Notes: generated by a model not told the origin, from the letters alone. A stretch of DNA of 64,000 nucleotides from Glaesserella australis (GCF_003260095.1 NZ_PTPX01000013.1:124001-188000), one strand, 5' to 3'; shown: positions 29,436 to 39,944, counted from the stretch's first letter. Numbers and translations: made by a program.

Positions 29436-30227
29436 ATGATTGATGTGATTATCCCTTGCTACAACGCCGAAAGTACCTTACAGAGAGCAGTACAAAGTGC
29501 TTTAAATCAAGCAGAACTCGGTACATTGTGGATTGTTGATGACGGTTCAACGGACAACAGTTTCGCACTAGCGAAACAGTTTGAAGCCCAAGTGCCGACC
29601 AAAATCAAAGTAGAACAAATGCCCAAAAACGGCGGTGTGGCAAAGGCTCGTAACTGGGGAGCCCTGCAAAGTGACGCAGAATTTGTCGCTTTTCTTGATG
29701 CCGATGATGCCTATGAAAATGGGGCGTTACAAGTGGCAGAAGCGATCTTCCACTTTCGCCCTGAAGCAATGGTAGTTCGCCTTGCGTTAAAACCTGTCGG
29801 TATTGCCGAGCGTTATCATTCACACCCCAATTTTGACTATGCGTGGCAACATATGCAAATGACTGGTGGTGGTAACGTCGTCTTTAGACGTGCCTTTTTT
29901 CTTGCTTGTGGTGGTTTCCCACAGCATCAACTTTTTAGAGAACTCGGCGGGGAAGATGGCGCTTTAGGTATCGCTACTACTCAAATAAGCTATGTGGCAA
30001 CCGCATTTAATGAAGCTGGAGTATTAAATTATTGCCACGAAGGGATGCATGCTGAGCGGTTACTTGATGCTATTTTATTTAATAAAAAACACGAAGAAAT
30101 TACAGAAGAAAAGATAGCTCAAGCAAATGCAGTAACAGAAAATATATGTAACCAGATTAATTTGTTGAAAATAAATCTCAATAAGAATAATATTGGTATC
30201 TACCCATTAATTTTAGAACGGACTTAA
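29436..30227 (+). CDS. Family 2 glycosyltransferase
   Basis: 263 residues starting one base after the lpxH stop. GT-A fold features: VIIPCYNAESTLQRAVQSAL (about 4-23), IVDDGSTDNS (about 33-42), and the DxD-type AFLDADDAYENGAL (about 88-101), followed by GGGNVVFRRAFF and GGEDGALG, the likely catalytic acidic region. No membrane segment. Acceptor and sugar unknown. Tight coupling to lpxH suggests surface glycan work, but that is inference. Confidence 0.88.
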   Translation: MIDVIIPCYNAESTLQRAVQSALNQAELGTLWIVDDGSTDNSFALAKQFEAQVPTKIKVEQMPKNGGVAKARNWGALQSDAEFVAFLDADDAYENGALQVAEAIFHFRPEAMVVRLALKPVGIAERYHSHPNFDYAWQHMQMTGGGNVVFRRAFFLACGGFPQHQLFRELGGEDGALGIATTQISYVATAFNEAGVLNYCHEGMHAERLLDAILFNKKHEEITEEKIAQANAVTENICNQINLLKINLNKNNIGIYPLILERT

Positions 30228-30228
30228 T

Positions 30229-30582
30229 ATGAAACCTTTTTATGTCGTTTTAGGACTACTCTGTGTCGTCTTAGGCATTATTGGAATTATCATACCAGGT
30301 TTACCAACTACACCTTTCTTATTGCTTGCACTTTATTGCTTTAGCAAGGGTTCTGTACGCTTACAAAGATGGTTTATAACAACCAAACTTTATCAAAAAT
30401 ATTTAAAAAATTATGATGAAAAACGAGCTATGCCCTTAAAACAAAAAGTTAGTATTTTAGCTTTTTCTGCCCCATTCTGTCTTTTTGCTTTTTTCACTCT
30501 TCCACATATTGCAGGAAAACTTTTTTTAATTACTGTCATTATATTTCAATATTATTACTTTATCTTTAAGATAAAGACTTGA
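30229..30582 (+). CDS. YbaN/DUF454 family inner membrane protein
   Basis: 117 residues. N-terminal KPFYVVLGLLCVVLGIIGI and LPTTPFLLLALYCFSKGS are hallmarks of DUF454 (E. coli YbaN, 125 residues). Three to four membrane segments. Begins two bases after the glycosyltransferase stop. Function unknown in the family. Confidence 0.9.
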   Translation: MKPFYVVLGLLCVVLGIIGIIIPGLPTTPFLLLALYCFSKGSVRLQRWFITTKLYQKYLKNYDEKRAMPLKQKVSILAFSAPFCLFAFFTLPHIAGKLFLITVIIFQYYYFIFKIKT

Positions 30583-30643
30583 GAAAACTAAACTCTCACT
30601 GTAAAATAGCAAGCTGTCACTATTTGCAAAAAAGAGAAAGAAA

Positions 30644-31237
30644 ATGACCGCTTGTTTAAGCAAAGAAACTCTCAAAATCGGCTTGGTTTCCGTATCAGAC
30701 CGAGCTTCCGCAGGCGTTTATGCCGATCAAGGTATTCCTGAATTACAGGCTTGGTTGCAATCTGCCTTAACTACTTCCTTTGAAATCGAAACCCGCTTGA
30801 TCCCCGATGAACAAGCGGTAATTGAGCAAACCTTAATTGAACTAGTGGATACACATGCTTGCCATTTAGTTCTCACCACAGGCGGAACAGGTCCTGCCAA
30901 ACGAGATGTCACTCCCGATGCAACTCTTGCCATCGCCCACCGCGAAATGCCTGGCTTTGGCGAACAGATGCGTCAGGTAAGTCTGCATTTTGTCCCGACT
31001 GCTATTCTTTCTCGTCAAGTTGGCGTGATTCGTCACAGCTCACTTATTTTAAACTTACCAGGACAACCAAAAGCCATTAAAGAAACCCTAGAAGGTGTGA
31101 AAGATCTGGATGGAAAGGTTCTCGTTCGTGGTATTTTTAGTGCAGTTCCCTATTGTTTGCAGTTATTAAGTGATATTTATATTGATACTCACCCAGAGAT
31201 TTGTGAGAGCTTTAGACCGAAATCGGCGAGAAGATAG
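30644..31237 (+). CDS. mog: Molybdopterin adenylyltransferase
   Basis: 197 residues (E. coli Mog 195). Adenylates molybdopterin before molybdate insertion in molybdenum cofactor synthesis. Seen: IGLVSVSDRASAGVYADQGIP (about 9-29), VLTTGGTGPAKRDVTPDATL (about 77-96; TTGGTG is the MPT-binding loop) and LPGQPKAIKETLEGV (about 143-157). AGAGAAAG precedes the ATG. Confidence 0.96.
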   Translation: MTACLSKETLKIGLVSVSDRASAGVYADQGIPELQAWLQSALTTSFEIETRLIPDEQAVIEQTLIELVDTHACHLVLTTGGTGPAKRDVTPDATLAIAHREMPGFGEQMRQVSLHFVPTAILSRQVGVIRHSSLILNLPGQPKAIKETLEGVKDLDGKVLVRGIFSAVPYCLQLLSDIYIDTHPEICESFRPKSARR

Positions 31238-31585
<348 letters not shown>

Positions 31586-31798
31586 TTGCTAATCTAGAGC
31601 TTACGCCCTAGGTTAGGTATAAATAAGCTCCTACGGCGCTTCAAACTGAGGAAAAACTATAATTTAATAGGACTGAACATTGTAGGGTTAAGGTTTAATT
31701 TTACATTAAAATCAATATGTTACGATAAATAGTAAATCCCCTACAAAATGACTTTATTCATAACCGTGGGTGATAACCTTCGGGATATAAGGAACAAT

Positions 31799-32287
31799 AT
31801 GAAAAAAACAAGTTTATCTTGGTTATGGCTAAGTGCGGTAGTATTAATCATTGATTTATTAACTAAATACATTGTAGTACAACGCTTTGAACTATATGAA
31901 AGTGTCAATGTATTACCAATTTTCAACTTAACCTATGTCAGAAACTATGGGGCGGCGTTTAGCTTTTTAGCTGACCATTCAGGCTGGCAAAAGTATTTCT
32001 TTTTAGGGCTAGCGATTGTGATTTCTATTGCTTTGGTCATCATGCTATCTAAAAATAAAACTGAACTTAAACTACAAAATGCCAGTTATGCTTTAATCAT
32101 CGGTGGGGCAATAGGCAATGCAATAGACCGTGCTTACAACGGCTATGTAATTGATTTTTTAGATTTTTATTGGGATATCTATCACTATCCTGTATTTAAC
32201 ATCGCTGATGTGAGTATTGTGATGGGAGCAGGATTGTTAATTTTGGAATCCATTTTAGATCATCGTAAAAGTAAAAAGAGTGATTAA
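31799..32287 (+). CDS. lspA: Lipoprotein signal peptidase (signal peptidase II)
   Basis: 162 residues (E. coli 164). Inner-membrane aspartyl protease that removes lipoprotein signal peptides. Four membrane segments. Catalytic Asp in NAIDRAYNGYVIDFLDFYW and FNIADVSIVMGAGLL. The ATG at 31799 (MKKTSLSW) has AAGGAA upstream; an earlier in-frame ATG adds 17 residues and is rejected. Confidence 0.97.
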   Translation: MKKTSLSWLWLSAVVLIIDLLTKYIVVQRFELYESVNVLPIFNLTYVRNYGAAFSFLADHSGWQKYFFLGLAIVISIALVIMLSKNKTELKLQNASYALIIGGAIGNAIDRAYNGYVIDFLDFYWDIYHYPVFNIADVSIVMGAGLLILESILDHRKSKKSD

Positions 32288-33232
32288 ATGAACATTATTT
32301 TAGCCAATCCTAGAGGCTTTTGTGCCGGTGTTGATCGTGCAATTTCTATCGTGGAACTTGCTTTAGAAATTCACGGTGCACCGATTTATGTGCGTCACGA
32401 AGTGGTGCATAACCGTTTTGTCGTAGATGGTTTAAAAGCGAAAGGGGCAATTTTTGTCGAAGAGTTGGATGAAGTACCAGATGGTGCTATTGTGATTTTC
32501 TCGGCTCATGGGGTATCTCAAGCGGTTCGTCACGAGGCAAAACGCCGTGAATTGAAAGTTTTTGACGCAACCTGCCCGCTTGTTACTAAAGTGCATATGC
32601 AAGTAGCTCGTGCGAGTAAAAAAGGTACAAAAGCGATCTTGATCGGTCACGAAGGGCATCCTGAAGTTGTAGGTACTATGGGGCAATATGATAACGAAAA
32701 AGGCGGTATTTTCTTGGTCGAAGATGTGGAAGATATTGCGAAATTGGGCTTAAAAGATGACGAAGATCTGACTTTTATGACACAAACCACGTTATCTATT
32801 GATGATACGAGCGATGTGATCGAGGCGTTGAAGCAGAAGTACCCTGCAATTCAAGGTCCACGCAAAAACGATATTTGCTATGCGACAACTAACCGTCAGC
32901 AAGCGGTCAGAGAGTTAGCAAAATTAGCGCAATTAGTCTTGGTTGTTGGTTCTAAAAATTCATCAAACTCAAATCGTCTTGCAGAATTAGCTACAAGAAT
33001 GGGAACACCATCGCAGTTGATTGATGGTCCGCAAGATATCGACCCAACATGGTTAGACGGTGTTCAAACCATTGGTATCACTGCAGGCGCTTCTGCACCT
33101 GAAGTATTGGTTCAATCCGTTGTTGAACATCTGAAAACATTAGGCGTAACCAAAGTAGAAGAACTTGAGGGCTGCGAAGAAAATACGGTATTTGAAGTAC
33201 CAAGAGAATTACGAATTACGGAGGTGCAATAA
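32288..33232 (+). CDS. ispH: 4-hydroxy-3-methylbut-2-enyl diphosphate reductase
   Basis: 314 residues. Last step of the MEP isoprenoid pathway, giving IPP and DMAPP. 4Fe-4S cysteines: [12 protein letters not shown] (Cys12), [11 protein letters not shown] (Cys96) and [11 protein letters not shown] (Cys197). The substrate-binding SHG and GHEGHPEV motifs are present. Starts directly after the lspA stop codon; lspA-ispH is a common operon. Confidence 0.98.
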   Translation: MNIILANPRGFCAGVDRAISIVELALEIHGAPIYVRHEVVHNRFVVDGLKAKGAIFVEELDEVPDGAIVIFSAHGVSQAVRHEAKRRELKVFDATCPLVTKVHMQVARASKKGTKAILIGHEGHPEVVGTMGQYDNEKGGIFLVEDVEDIAKLGLKDDEDLTFMTQTTLSIDDTSDVIEALKQKYPAIQGPRKNDICYATTNRQQAVRELAKLAQLVLVVGSKNSSNSNRLAELATRMGTPSQLIDGPQDIDPTWLDGVQTIGITAGASAPEVLVQSVVEHLKTLGVTKVEELEGCEENTVFEVPRELRITEVQ

Positions 33233-33471
33233 TGAACCGCTTTAAAATTGAATGGGAATGCCGCCGTGGTATGCGTGAGTTAGATAAAATGATTATGCCG
33301 TTTTATCAGGCTCATTTTGATAATCTCACTGAAACGGAACAACAAACCTTTGTGGAAATGCTTGGTTATACCGATCCTGAACTATTTCGTTGGTTTATGA
33401 ATCAGGAAACAGCACCGACAGAAGCGTTGCAAGCGATGGTCAAATTGATCCAATCTAAGTTGGAATACTGA
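33232..33471 (+). CDS. sdhE: FAD assembly factor SdhE / CptB family
   Basis: 79 residues with the family motif WECRRGMRELDKMIMPF (RGxxE, about 8-24). Helps covalent flavinylation of succinate dehydrogenase or fumarate reductase flavoproteins. Its start overlaps the ispH stop (TAATG). Confidence 0.93.
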   Translation: MNRFKIEWECRRGMRELDKMIMPFYQAHFDNLTETEQQTFVEMLGYTDPELFRWFMNQETAPTEALQAMVKLIQSKLEY

Positions 33472-33524
33472 TTCTCTTTTATTTTTCTGTGCGGGCGAAC
33501 AAATATGTTCGCCCATATCGTTAT

Positions 33525-34715
33525 TTAAGGTCTCACAAACTGCACAATATCCTGAGCTGATCCGCCACTGCGAATAATATCTCGCATTTTCCGCATAAAT
33601 GGGGCAGTTTTGCGGAAAAAGAGTTGGTAGGATTGGCAGAGATAGTTATGTTGATGTACTTCATTCGGCAAGCTAACAATCCGATGTTTCGGGCAACCGC
33701 CGTGACAGAAAGATCGTACATCACAGGCTAAACAGTGGGAAGTGAGAGCGGTTTTCTTGCTCTGCCCAAAGTTTTGTTGTGGTTCAGAAAGGGCGATTTC
33801 ACCCAACGGTTGTTGGTTTAAATTGCCGACTTTGTAGCTTGGGTAAACGAAATGGTCGCAGGAATAGACATCGCCGTTCGCTTCCACAATCAGCGATTCG
33901 CCACAGGTTTCTTGATGAACACAGCTACTGGACGGATAGCCGAGCCATTGCCCGAGCAGGTTATCAAATTCCAACACATAAATTTTGCCGACATCGTGTT
34001 GCACCCACTCTTTAAACACTTCCAACAAAAAATGCCCAAAGCCTTGTGGCGCAACGGAGAAAGCGGTCGGTTTTGCGCTATTTTTTGCAAAAGGTTCTGT
34101 ACCACAGCCTGTTTCGACAATCGGGATAAACTGCATAAAGGTTGAACCTAGCTCTTTTAAAGCGAGATAGGTTTCCCTGCCTTTTTGCCAGTTTTGATCG
34201 TTAATTACGGTAAGCGTATTGAACTGCACACCGTACTCTTTCAGTAATTCCACCGCCCGTTTTACCCGTTCAAATGTCGGCTGACCGTTTACCGAAATGC
34301 GATATTTGTTATGCACATCGCTCAAGCCGTCAATGGAAATACCGATAAGGAATTGATTTTCTTTGAAAAATTCCGCCCATTGTCGATTTAAGGCAATGCC
34401 GTTGGTTTGAAAGGCGTTGGTGATCGTTTTGCCATTTGCAAATTCTTGCTGAAATCTGACCGCTTGTTTGAAAAAATCCAAGCCCAATAAGGTCGGCTCG
34501 CCCCCTTGCCACGCAAACTCCACCCGTTGCCCTGCACTCGATTGAATGTAGTTTCGCACATAATTTCGCAGGGTATTTTCGTCCATAAAACGCACCGCTT
34601 GCTCAATAGTATGCTCTTTTTCAAGGTAAAAGCAGTATTCGCATTTGATGTTGCATTGAAAGCTACTCGGCTTTGCCATTAAGTGAAAATGGGCTTTCGG
34701 GCTATGTTCAAACAT
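33525..34715 (-). CDS. Anaerobic sulfatase-maturating enzyme (radical SAM, SPASM)
   Basis: 396 residues. Converts the active-site Cys or Ser of sulfatases to formylglycine using S-adenosylmethionine. Radical SAM cluster CNIKCEYCFYL (about 21-31). WQGGEPTLLGLDFF follows (about 68-81). The SPASM cluster cysteines are spread from CGTEP to CLACDVRSFCHGGCPKHR (about 342-360). Downstream of a Cys-type sulfatase, so substrate and modifier are encoded together. Similar to the AslB/YdeM group. Confidence 0.95.
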   Translation of the reverse strand: MFEHSPKAHFHLMAKPSSFQCNIKCEYCFYLEKEHTIEQAVRFMDENTLRNYVRNYIQSSAGQRVEFAWQGGEPTLLGLDFFKQAVRFQQEFANGKTITNAFQTNGIALNRQWAEFFKENQFLIGISIDGLSDVHNKYRISVNGQPTFERVKRAVELLKEYGVQFNTLTVINDQNWQKGRETYLALKELGSTFMQFIPIVETGCGTEPFAKNSAKPTAFSVAPQGFGHFLLEVFKEWVQHDVGKIYVLEFDNLLGQWLGYPSSSCVHQETCGESLIVEANGDVYSCDHFVYPSYKVGNLNQQPLGEIALSEPQQNFGQSKKTALTSHCLACDVRSFCHGGCPKHRIVSLPNEVHQHNYLCQSYQLFFRKTAPFMRKMRDIIRSGGSAQDIVQFVRP

Positions 34716-34723
34716 CGTTTCCC

Positions 34724-35305
34724 CTATTTTTGCTTATGCCAATCTTGCAACAAGCCGTTGCGTTTTAGCTCTTTGGTAATGCGGATCGCCGTTTCCGTTT
34801 CACAGCCTGCATATTCGGCAATTTCACGGTGCGTCCAGTTGTAGTAAGGGAAGTTCTCCGTCAAGAAATAGATGCTGTCGATCACACGGTCAAGGGTTCG
34901 CAAATAGGCACTTTTCGCCAAGCGTTGCTCCGCTTCACGCAGTTCATTGGCAAGCGACTGCAACAAAAATTGGCTCATCTGCGGATTTTCCACAAAAAAG
35001 GTGTCTATATCTTTTGGTTTAATTCGGGTGATCTCCGCTTCCACCAACACTTTAGCGTTGCAATGGTAGCCGTCATCGCCAAACAGGGTGCGATAGCCAA
35101 AATAGTCGCCTTTTTGATACAGCCGAACAAGGCTCTCTTTGCCGTTATCCAGCGTATGATACAAGCCGATCAAGCCATTATTGACATAATAAAACTCTTT
35201 CGCCGTCTCGCCCTGCTTGTAAACCGTCATACCTTTAGCGAATGAATGTAAATGGGTAAGCTGGCACTGTTTTAAATCGGTGGGGTAAAAAGAATTTACT
35301 GACAT
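34724..35305 (-). CDS. Crp/Fnr-family transcriptional regulator
   Basis: 193 residues from ATG 35305 (AGGAAG upstream; five extra codons in the longer frame). N-terminal cyclic-nucleotide-like beta-roll (about 20-120, with GDYFGYRTLFGDDGYH) and C-terminal winged helix (about 150-190, NWTHREIAEYAGCETETAIR). The N-terminal Cys cluster of Fnr is missing (one Cys near 15 only), so oxygen sensing through an iron-sulfur cluster is unlikely. Placed between the sulfatase and its maturase genes, eight bases from the latter, so it probably controls this locus. Effector unknown. Confidence 0.9.
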   Translation of the reverse strand: MSVNSFYPTDLKQCQLTHLHSFAKGMTVYKQGETAKEFYYVNNGLIGLYHTLDNGKESLVRLYQKGDYFGYRTLFGDDGYHCNAKVLVEAEITRIKPKDIDTFFVENPQMSQFLLQSLANELREAEQRLAKSAYLRTLDRVIDSIYFLTENFPYYNWTHREIAEYAGCETETAIRITKELKRNGLLQDWHKQK

Positions 35306-35409
35306 AACGGCTTCCTGCATAGCATATTTGTGGTTCGGCTTTATCCTAACATAGAAATGCGCTTCGCTCTATGATGGGGATCAGATTGTATACAATGGTT
35401 CAAAAAGCA

Positions 35410-35436
35410 AATCAACCCGCGACAAGCGGGTTGATC
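35410..35436 (-). terminator. Terminator after the sulfatase
   Basis: Stem AATCAACCCGC/GCGGGTTGATC with a five-base loop. On the minus strand TTTGCTTTTTG follows. It separates the sulfatase from the downstream regulator-maturase pair, which must have its own promoter or rely on read-through. Confidence 0.7.
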
Positions 35437-35461
35437 TTTCACGTTTTTTACAAATTGAAAG

Positions 35462-36910
35462 CTAGATCTCATCAATAATCCGATACACCCAGTTTTCCAA
35501 CGGGTCGCCTAGGCGTTTCATCTCTGCTCGCATTTCCTCAAGCATCTCTTTTTTAATTTCTTTATAAGCGTCATCATAGAAGAGATTGTGCATTTCTTCA
35601 GGATCTTTGCGGACATCGTAGAGTTCGCACAAGTCTGTGGCGTTGAAGACCAGTTTGTAATCTTTGCGTCGCCACATTCGTTGTTCAAAGTAAACGAAGT
35701 GTCCGGCAAGTTGGCAGAGTAAGCCTTTGCGGTCGTTTTCTTTGTTTTCCCTTGTGATCGGTAAAATGGTTTCCCCTTGGAATGCGGACGGTACTTCTTG
35801 CCCTGCTACATCATAGACGGTGGACGTTAAGTCGTGGAGATAGACGAGATTGTCGTCCACTTCATTGACTCGGTTAGATTGCGGGTCTTTGATGATAAGC
35901 GGTACGTTGTAGGTGGTTTCAAACATAAACTCACCTTTTTCAATCATACGGTGTGCACCCATTGCGTCGCCGTGGTCGGCGGTTGCCACTAAGAAGGTGT
36001 TTTCGTATAAACCGTTTTCTTCAAGGAATTGGAATAATTCGCCGATAGCGTCATCAATTAAGGTGATGTAGCCCCAGAATTTGGTGATCACTTCTTTCCA
36101 ACGTTCTTCGCTGGCTTCCCACATTCCCCACATTTTTGAAATGGTGCGGAAATGCCCCGGTTTTCCTTCAAGCGGTTTGAAGAAGCTTTCATCTAACACC
36201 ACATCTTTTGGATCGTACATGGAGTAGTAAGGCTCTGGTACGATACAAGGAGTGTGCGGACCCCAGAAGTTGATCCAGGTGAAGAACGGTTTGCCTTCAG
36301 CTAGTGATTCGCGAATGTATTTTTTCGCTTCGTCAATGATGAAGTATTCGATGGTTTCTTCCTTGGTGCCGGAGAGTAAACCGCACAGTTCTTGCACACG
36401 CAAGTGTGGGTTGTCGCCAAAGTAAGCACGGCTCACTTCAGGGATTTCATAGCCTTTTTCTTCTAACCATTCACGGTAGCGGTTGGAATGTGTTGGCGGT
36501 TGGTTGAAGACCAAGTTTTTATACACTTGGCTGCCCGGATAGCCATAGCCGTCAAAGTTGTGTCCTTTGATGCCGTAATCTTCCGGTACAGATTTAGTAC
36601 CAACGTGCCATTTACCCACGACATAAGAGTTGTAGCCTTCAAGGTTACAGATATTCGGAGCTTGTTTGCTAATTTCGCCTGTACCGCCTTTTTCGCCGTT
36701 TTTGATAATACCGTGACTTGACGGCATTAAGCCCGTGAACAGCGATGTACGAGCAGGACCGCAAACGGAAGCAGGGGTAAAGGCATTATTAAAACGAATA
36801 CCATCTTTGGCAAGTCGGTCTAAATTTGGGGTTTTGACGATTTGGTGTCCGTAAGGACCGAGCATATCTTTGCGGACTTGGTCTAAGAGAATATAAACGA
36901 TGTTGTTCAT
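35462..36910 (-). CDS. Cys-type sulfatase (arylsulfatase A family)
   Basis: About 482 residues from MNNIVYILLDQVRKDM; an ATG four codons upstream (36922) is also possible. GGAAA sits before the chosen ATG. The sulfatase signature CGPARTSLFTG (Cys near 50, pattern CxPxR) is the site for formylglycine formation. Metal ligands ILLDQ and TADHGDAMGAH (about 305-315) are present. No signal peptide, so it acts in the cytoplasm on an imported sulfate ester. The cluster with a Na+/solute symporter and a maturase fits uptake and desulfation of a sulfated sugar or similar compound. The substrate is not known. Confidence 0.93.
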   Translation of the reverse strand: MNNIVYILLDQVRKDMLGPYGHQIVKTPNLDRLAKDGIRFNNAFTPASVCGPARTSLFTGLMPSSHGIIKNGEKGGTGEISKQAPNICNLEGYNSYVVGKWHVGTKSVPEDYGIKGHNFDGYGYPGSQVYKNLVFNQPPTHSNRYREWLEEKGYEIPEVSRAYFGDNPHLRVQELCGLLSGTKEETIEYFIIDEAKKYIRESLAEGKPFFTWINFWGPHTPCIVPEPYYSMYDPKDVVLDESFFKPLEGKPGHFRTISKMWGMWEASEERWKEVITKFWGYITLIDDAIGELFQFLEENGLYENTFLVATADHGDAMGAHRMIEKGEFMFETTYNVPLIIKDPQSNRVNEVDDNLVYLHDLTSTVYDVAGQEVPSAFQGETILPITRENKENDRKGLLCQLAGHFVYFEQRMWRRKDYKLVFNATDLCELYDVRKDPEEMHNLFYDDAYKEIKKEMLEEMRAEMKRLGDPLENWVYRIIDEI

Positions 36911-36940
36911 AGTATTTTCCATTGTTGCTCTTTGGGGTTC

Positions 36941-36983
36941 CCTTCCCCCGTAAACGGGGGAAGGTGCCGAAGGCGGAAGGGGG
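36941..36983. repeat. GC-rich palindromic repeat upstream of the sulfatase gene
   Basis: CCTTCCCCCG/CGGGGGAAGG palindrome followed by TGCCGAAGGCGGAAGGGGG. Same unit as in lpxH and at 28531. It lies between the symporter and sulfatase genes. Confidence 0.85.
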
Positions 36984-37040
36984 AATGCAAATTTCTATCG
37001 AAATCTAATCGCTTGTTGCCCCCTAACCCGAATGATGATA

Positions 37041-38732
37041 TTAGGCTTTATCTACGACTTTCTTTTTACCAAAGAAGATGAGAATTAGCACTTGTAGCAC
37101 TGCCCATACTCCCATAATCATGGTTGCATTACCTTCTGGGGAAGCTAAACCAAGCGGAGATAAGACTAAGTGTAAGGTAATTAAACCTAAAACTAATGAA
37201 GCCACCGCCGTTCTTGCATATTCCCAATGGGTTAAATCCACATTTGCATGGTTGATATGGTTATCCACATACGGTGTTGCACGTTTTAAGAATTGACCTA
37301 AGAACAACATTAACGCCACGTCAAAGACGAATAATGCACCCATAACATAAACAAAGTTTACTTTGACATTGATAATCCAAACCAATGTGAAATAAAGTAC
37401 AACGTGAACTAATAAGGTAATGCGAGCTGCTAAACCTGAAACGTTACGGTTGAATAAACCGACAGCAAAGAGTGCCACAATAGGAATGTTAAAGAACCCT
37501 GCAAAACGACGTGTGAATAAGAAGATACCGTCTGTGCCAAACATCAATAATGGTGCCACAATCATAGTGATTACTGCCATTACTGTACCAATTTTTTTCG
37601 CATAAGCAATGAGTTCTTCATCAGTACGTTTAACTTTAGTAATCGCTGGCAATAAGTCGTTACAGTAGATGGTTGCTGCTGAGTTTAAGAACGAGTTGAA
37701 TGTACTTAAAATCGCACCAAATAATGCTGCTACAAAGAAACCTTGTAACCAAGTTGGTAATACTTTATTGACTAAACTTGGGTATGATGCATCAATTGGT
37801 TTTAAACCTTCACCAAGAATATGGAAACTTAATAAGCCCGGTAAGTTAAGAATTAACGGGAGAAGTAATAAAAACAAGGCTGCAATTAAAATCCCTTTTT
37901 GACCCGCTTTTAAATCTCTTGCACCTAATGCACGTTGTACGATCGCTTGGTTAGTGGTCCAGTAGAAGAAGTTTACGATCAAAATACCGGTGAAGATCGC
38001 AGGCCACGGTACAGCATCTGTTGCGCTACCAATCGCATTGAATTTCTCTACGTGAGTTGTACCAATGATACGGAAACCTTCTGAAATACTGCCGTTACCT
38101 AAATAAGCCAATGCAAAGAAAGGTACAAGCAATGCACCAATCACTAAGATTACCGCATTCCACGTATCGGATACCGCAACCGCTTTCAAACCACCGAAGA
38201 TCGCATAAATCGCTCCAACAACCCCTGTTGCAATAACGGTATAAGTAATTGCTTCGCCATAGCTGATACCGAAAACGACTTCAAGATTGAAGATTTTGTT
38301 AAACGCAATCGCACCGGTATAAAGTGCAGTTGGAATCGCGATGAAAAGATAGAAGAACAAGAAGAGTGTTGACATAATCAAACGCGTTTGACGGTCAAAA
38401 CGTGCTTCAAAGAACTCTGGAATGGTGGTGTAACCGTTGCGGATATATTTTGGTAATAGATATAACGCAAGGAAACAGAGAGGAATCACCGATTGCACTG
38501 TCCATGCCATAATTGAGAAGTTACCCGCATAAGAGTTTGCATTAATCCCGATTAATTGCTCTGTCGAAAGGGATGTTAATACCATTGAGCAGCCGATAAC
38601 TACGCCACTCAATCCTCGCCCAGCCAAAAAATAGCCTTTTGATGTGCTTAAATCATCATCTTTGGTTTTATACCAAGAGATCCAACCAACTGCGGCGGTT
38701 ACGACTAAAAAACTGACTATTGTAAGCAACAT
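37041..38732 (-). CDS. Sodium/solute symporter, SSS family
   Basis: 563 residues with 13-14 membrane segments. SSS signature parts: [29 protein letters not shown] (about 34-62) and [22 protein letters not shown] (about 260-281), which resemble SGLT-type sugar transporters. First ATG at 38732 with AGGAGG upstream. It heads the sulfatase locus, so it likely imports the sulfatase substrate. A CRP-like site lies about 120 bases upstream. Confidence 0.92.
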   Translation of the reverse strand: MLLTIVSFLVVTAAVGWISWYKTKDDDLSTSKGYFLAGRGLSGVVIGCSMVLTSLSTEQLIGINANSYAGNFSIMAWTVQSVIPLCFLALYLLPKYIRNGYTTIPEFFEARFDRQTRLIMSTLFLFFYLFIAIPTALYTGAIAFNKIFNLEVVFGISYGEAITYTVIATGVVGAIYAIFGGLKAVAVSDTWNAVILVIGALLVPFFALAYLGNGSISEGFRIIGTTHVEKFNAIGSATDAVPWPAIFTGILIVNFFYWTTNQAIVQRALGARDLKAGQKGILIAALFLLLLPLILNLPGLLSFHILGEGLKPIDASYPSLVNKVLPTWLQGFFVAALFGAILSTFNSFLNSAATIYCNDLLPAITKVKRTDEELIAYAKKIGTVMAVITMIVAPLLMFGTDGIFLFTRRFAGFFNIPIVALFAVGLFNRNVSGLAARITLLVHVVLYFTLVWIINVKVNFVYVMGALFVFDVALMLFLGQFLKRATPYVDNHINHANVDLTHWEYARTAVASLVLGLITLHLVLSPLGLASPEGNATMIMGVWAVLQVLILIFFGKKKVVDKA

Positions 38733-38848
38733 ATAGTCCTCCTTAAGTTTTACGATTGAGATACAAAAATGTCATTCTAGAAATTTAGAACAGCTTTAGC
38801 ATAATCCTGTTAGCTGTCAACGAAGTATGATAATTGTCATAAATGTAA

Positions 38849-38864
38849 AGTGATCTAGCTCACA
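38849..38864. promoter_or_regulatory. CRP site between the symporter and the TauE permease genes
   Basis: AGTGATCTAGCTCACA: seven of eight core positions of GTGA-N6-TCAC style symmetry, close to TGTGATCTAGATCACA. It lies in a divergent intergenic region 117 bases from the symporter start and 115 from the permease start. Confidence 0.65.
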
Positions 38865-38978
38865 AATTCTGAAAATAGTGAAATTTCACTCCAAAAATAT
38901 GAGAATGATCATAAAACTTTCCGAACTATCTCTCTCATAATAGTTGCCATAAAAACTTCCTATCCTTGGGAGACAACA

Positions 38979-39782
38979 ATGACAATCACCACAATTTTAA
39001 TTTTAGTTGTTTGCGGCATACTAACAAACTTAATGTCAGCACTCTTTGGTATTGGTGGTGGCGTACTGATGGTACCCATTTTACACACCCTTTTTCCTGA
39101 ATTTTCTTTACAAATGGTTGCAGCGACTTCATTGATGACCGTGATGGGAACAGCAACTATCAATCTCATTTATTTTTATAAACAACGTGTTCCAGTGAAT
39201 ATCAAATCACTACTACTTTGGTCGGTAGGGATGATTATCGGGGTACAACTAGGTTTTGAACTCAGTTTCTTTATTCCTAACTGGCTGATTGTAACGGTAT
39301 TCGTAGTAACCCTACTAGTGCTAGCTCTACGCATTTTCTTCGTAAAAAAATCAGAAAATACGACCGCTTGTAGCAAGTTAAATGAGAATATCAAAGGTAT
39401 TTCAGTGTGTGCTTTTGGTGGCAGTGTGGCGGGAATTACAGGTATTGGTGGCGGTTCAATTATGGCACCTCTTATCAGCCTATTACCAAGCGTTAAACCA
39501 CATCAAATAGCCGCATACAGCAACTACATGATGATCATTGGTGGACTAGGCAATCTCTACGGTTATCTAAGTAAAACCCCACCTGTCTATTTAGAAAACT
39601 CATGGCAAGTGGGTTATGTAAATTTTACTGTAGTGGCAATTGTCGTGACCTGCTCTTTCATCACCAGTTTTTTCTCAATGAAGTTACGAGGCATTCTTAA
39701 ACCACAAACGATGCAGAAATTGTTAGGCGCTATCTTGCTCTGTATTGCAAGTTATATGCTGATTTTACAAATGGTTCGTTAG
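38979..39782 (+). CDS. TauE/SafE family membrane permease
   Basis: 267 residues with about eight membrane segments. The duplicated family motif is clear: ALFGIGGGVLMVPIL (about 22-36) and GITGIGGGSIMAPLISL (about 151-167). Family members export sulfite, sulfoacetate or other anions. GGGAG precedes the ATG. Divergent from the sulfatase locus, so export of sulfite or sulfate released there is an attractive but unproved role. Confidence 0.9.
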   Translation: MTITTILILVVCGILTNLMSALFGIGGGVLMVPILHTLFPEFSLQMVAATSLMTVMGTATINLIYFYKQRVPVNIKSLLLWSVGMIIGVQLGFELSFFIPNWLIVTVFVVTLLVLALRIFFVKKSENTTACSKLNENIKGISVCAFGGSVAGITGIGGGSIMAPLISLLPSVKPHQIAAYSNYMMIIGGLGNLYGYLSKTPPVYLENSWQVGYVNFTVVAIVVTCSFITSFFSMKLRGILKPQTMQKLLGAILLCIASYMLILQMVR

Positions 39783-39816
39783 GGATTAGTTGTTAATAAT
39801 TCGGATAAAGTTACTT

Positions 39817-39900
39817 GTAGGGACGCCACGCTTGGCGTCCGTTTAATCCAATCTTTACGCAAAGGCGATATTCAGTAGACGCCAAGCGTGGCGCCCCTAC
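39817..39900. repeat. Paired inverted repeat (GTAGGGACGCCA core)
   Basis: Left arm 39817-39840 (GTAGGGACGCCACGCTTGGC...) and right arm 39878-39900 (GACGCCAAGCGTGGCGCCCC...) are near-perfect reverse complements, with one mismatch near the outer end. Same architecture as 26981-27057 and 44349-44417. Between the permease and pdxY. Confidence 0.85.
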
Positions 39901-39944
39901 TTTATTTCATTAAAATATGACACTTCACGAATTATTAACAGATC

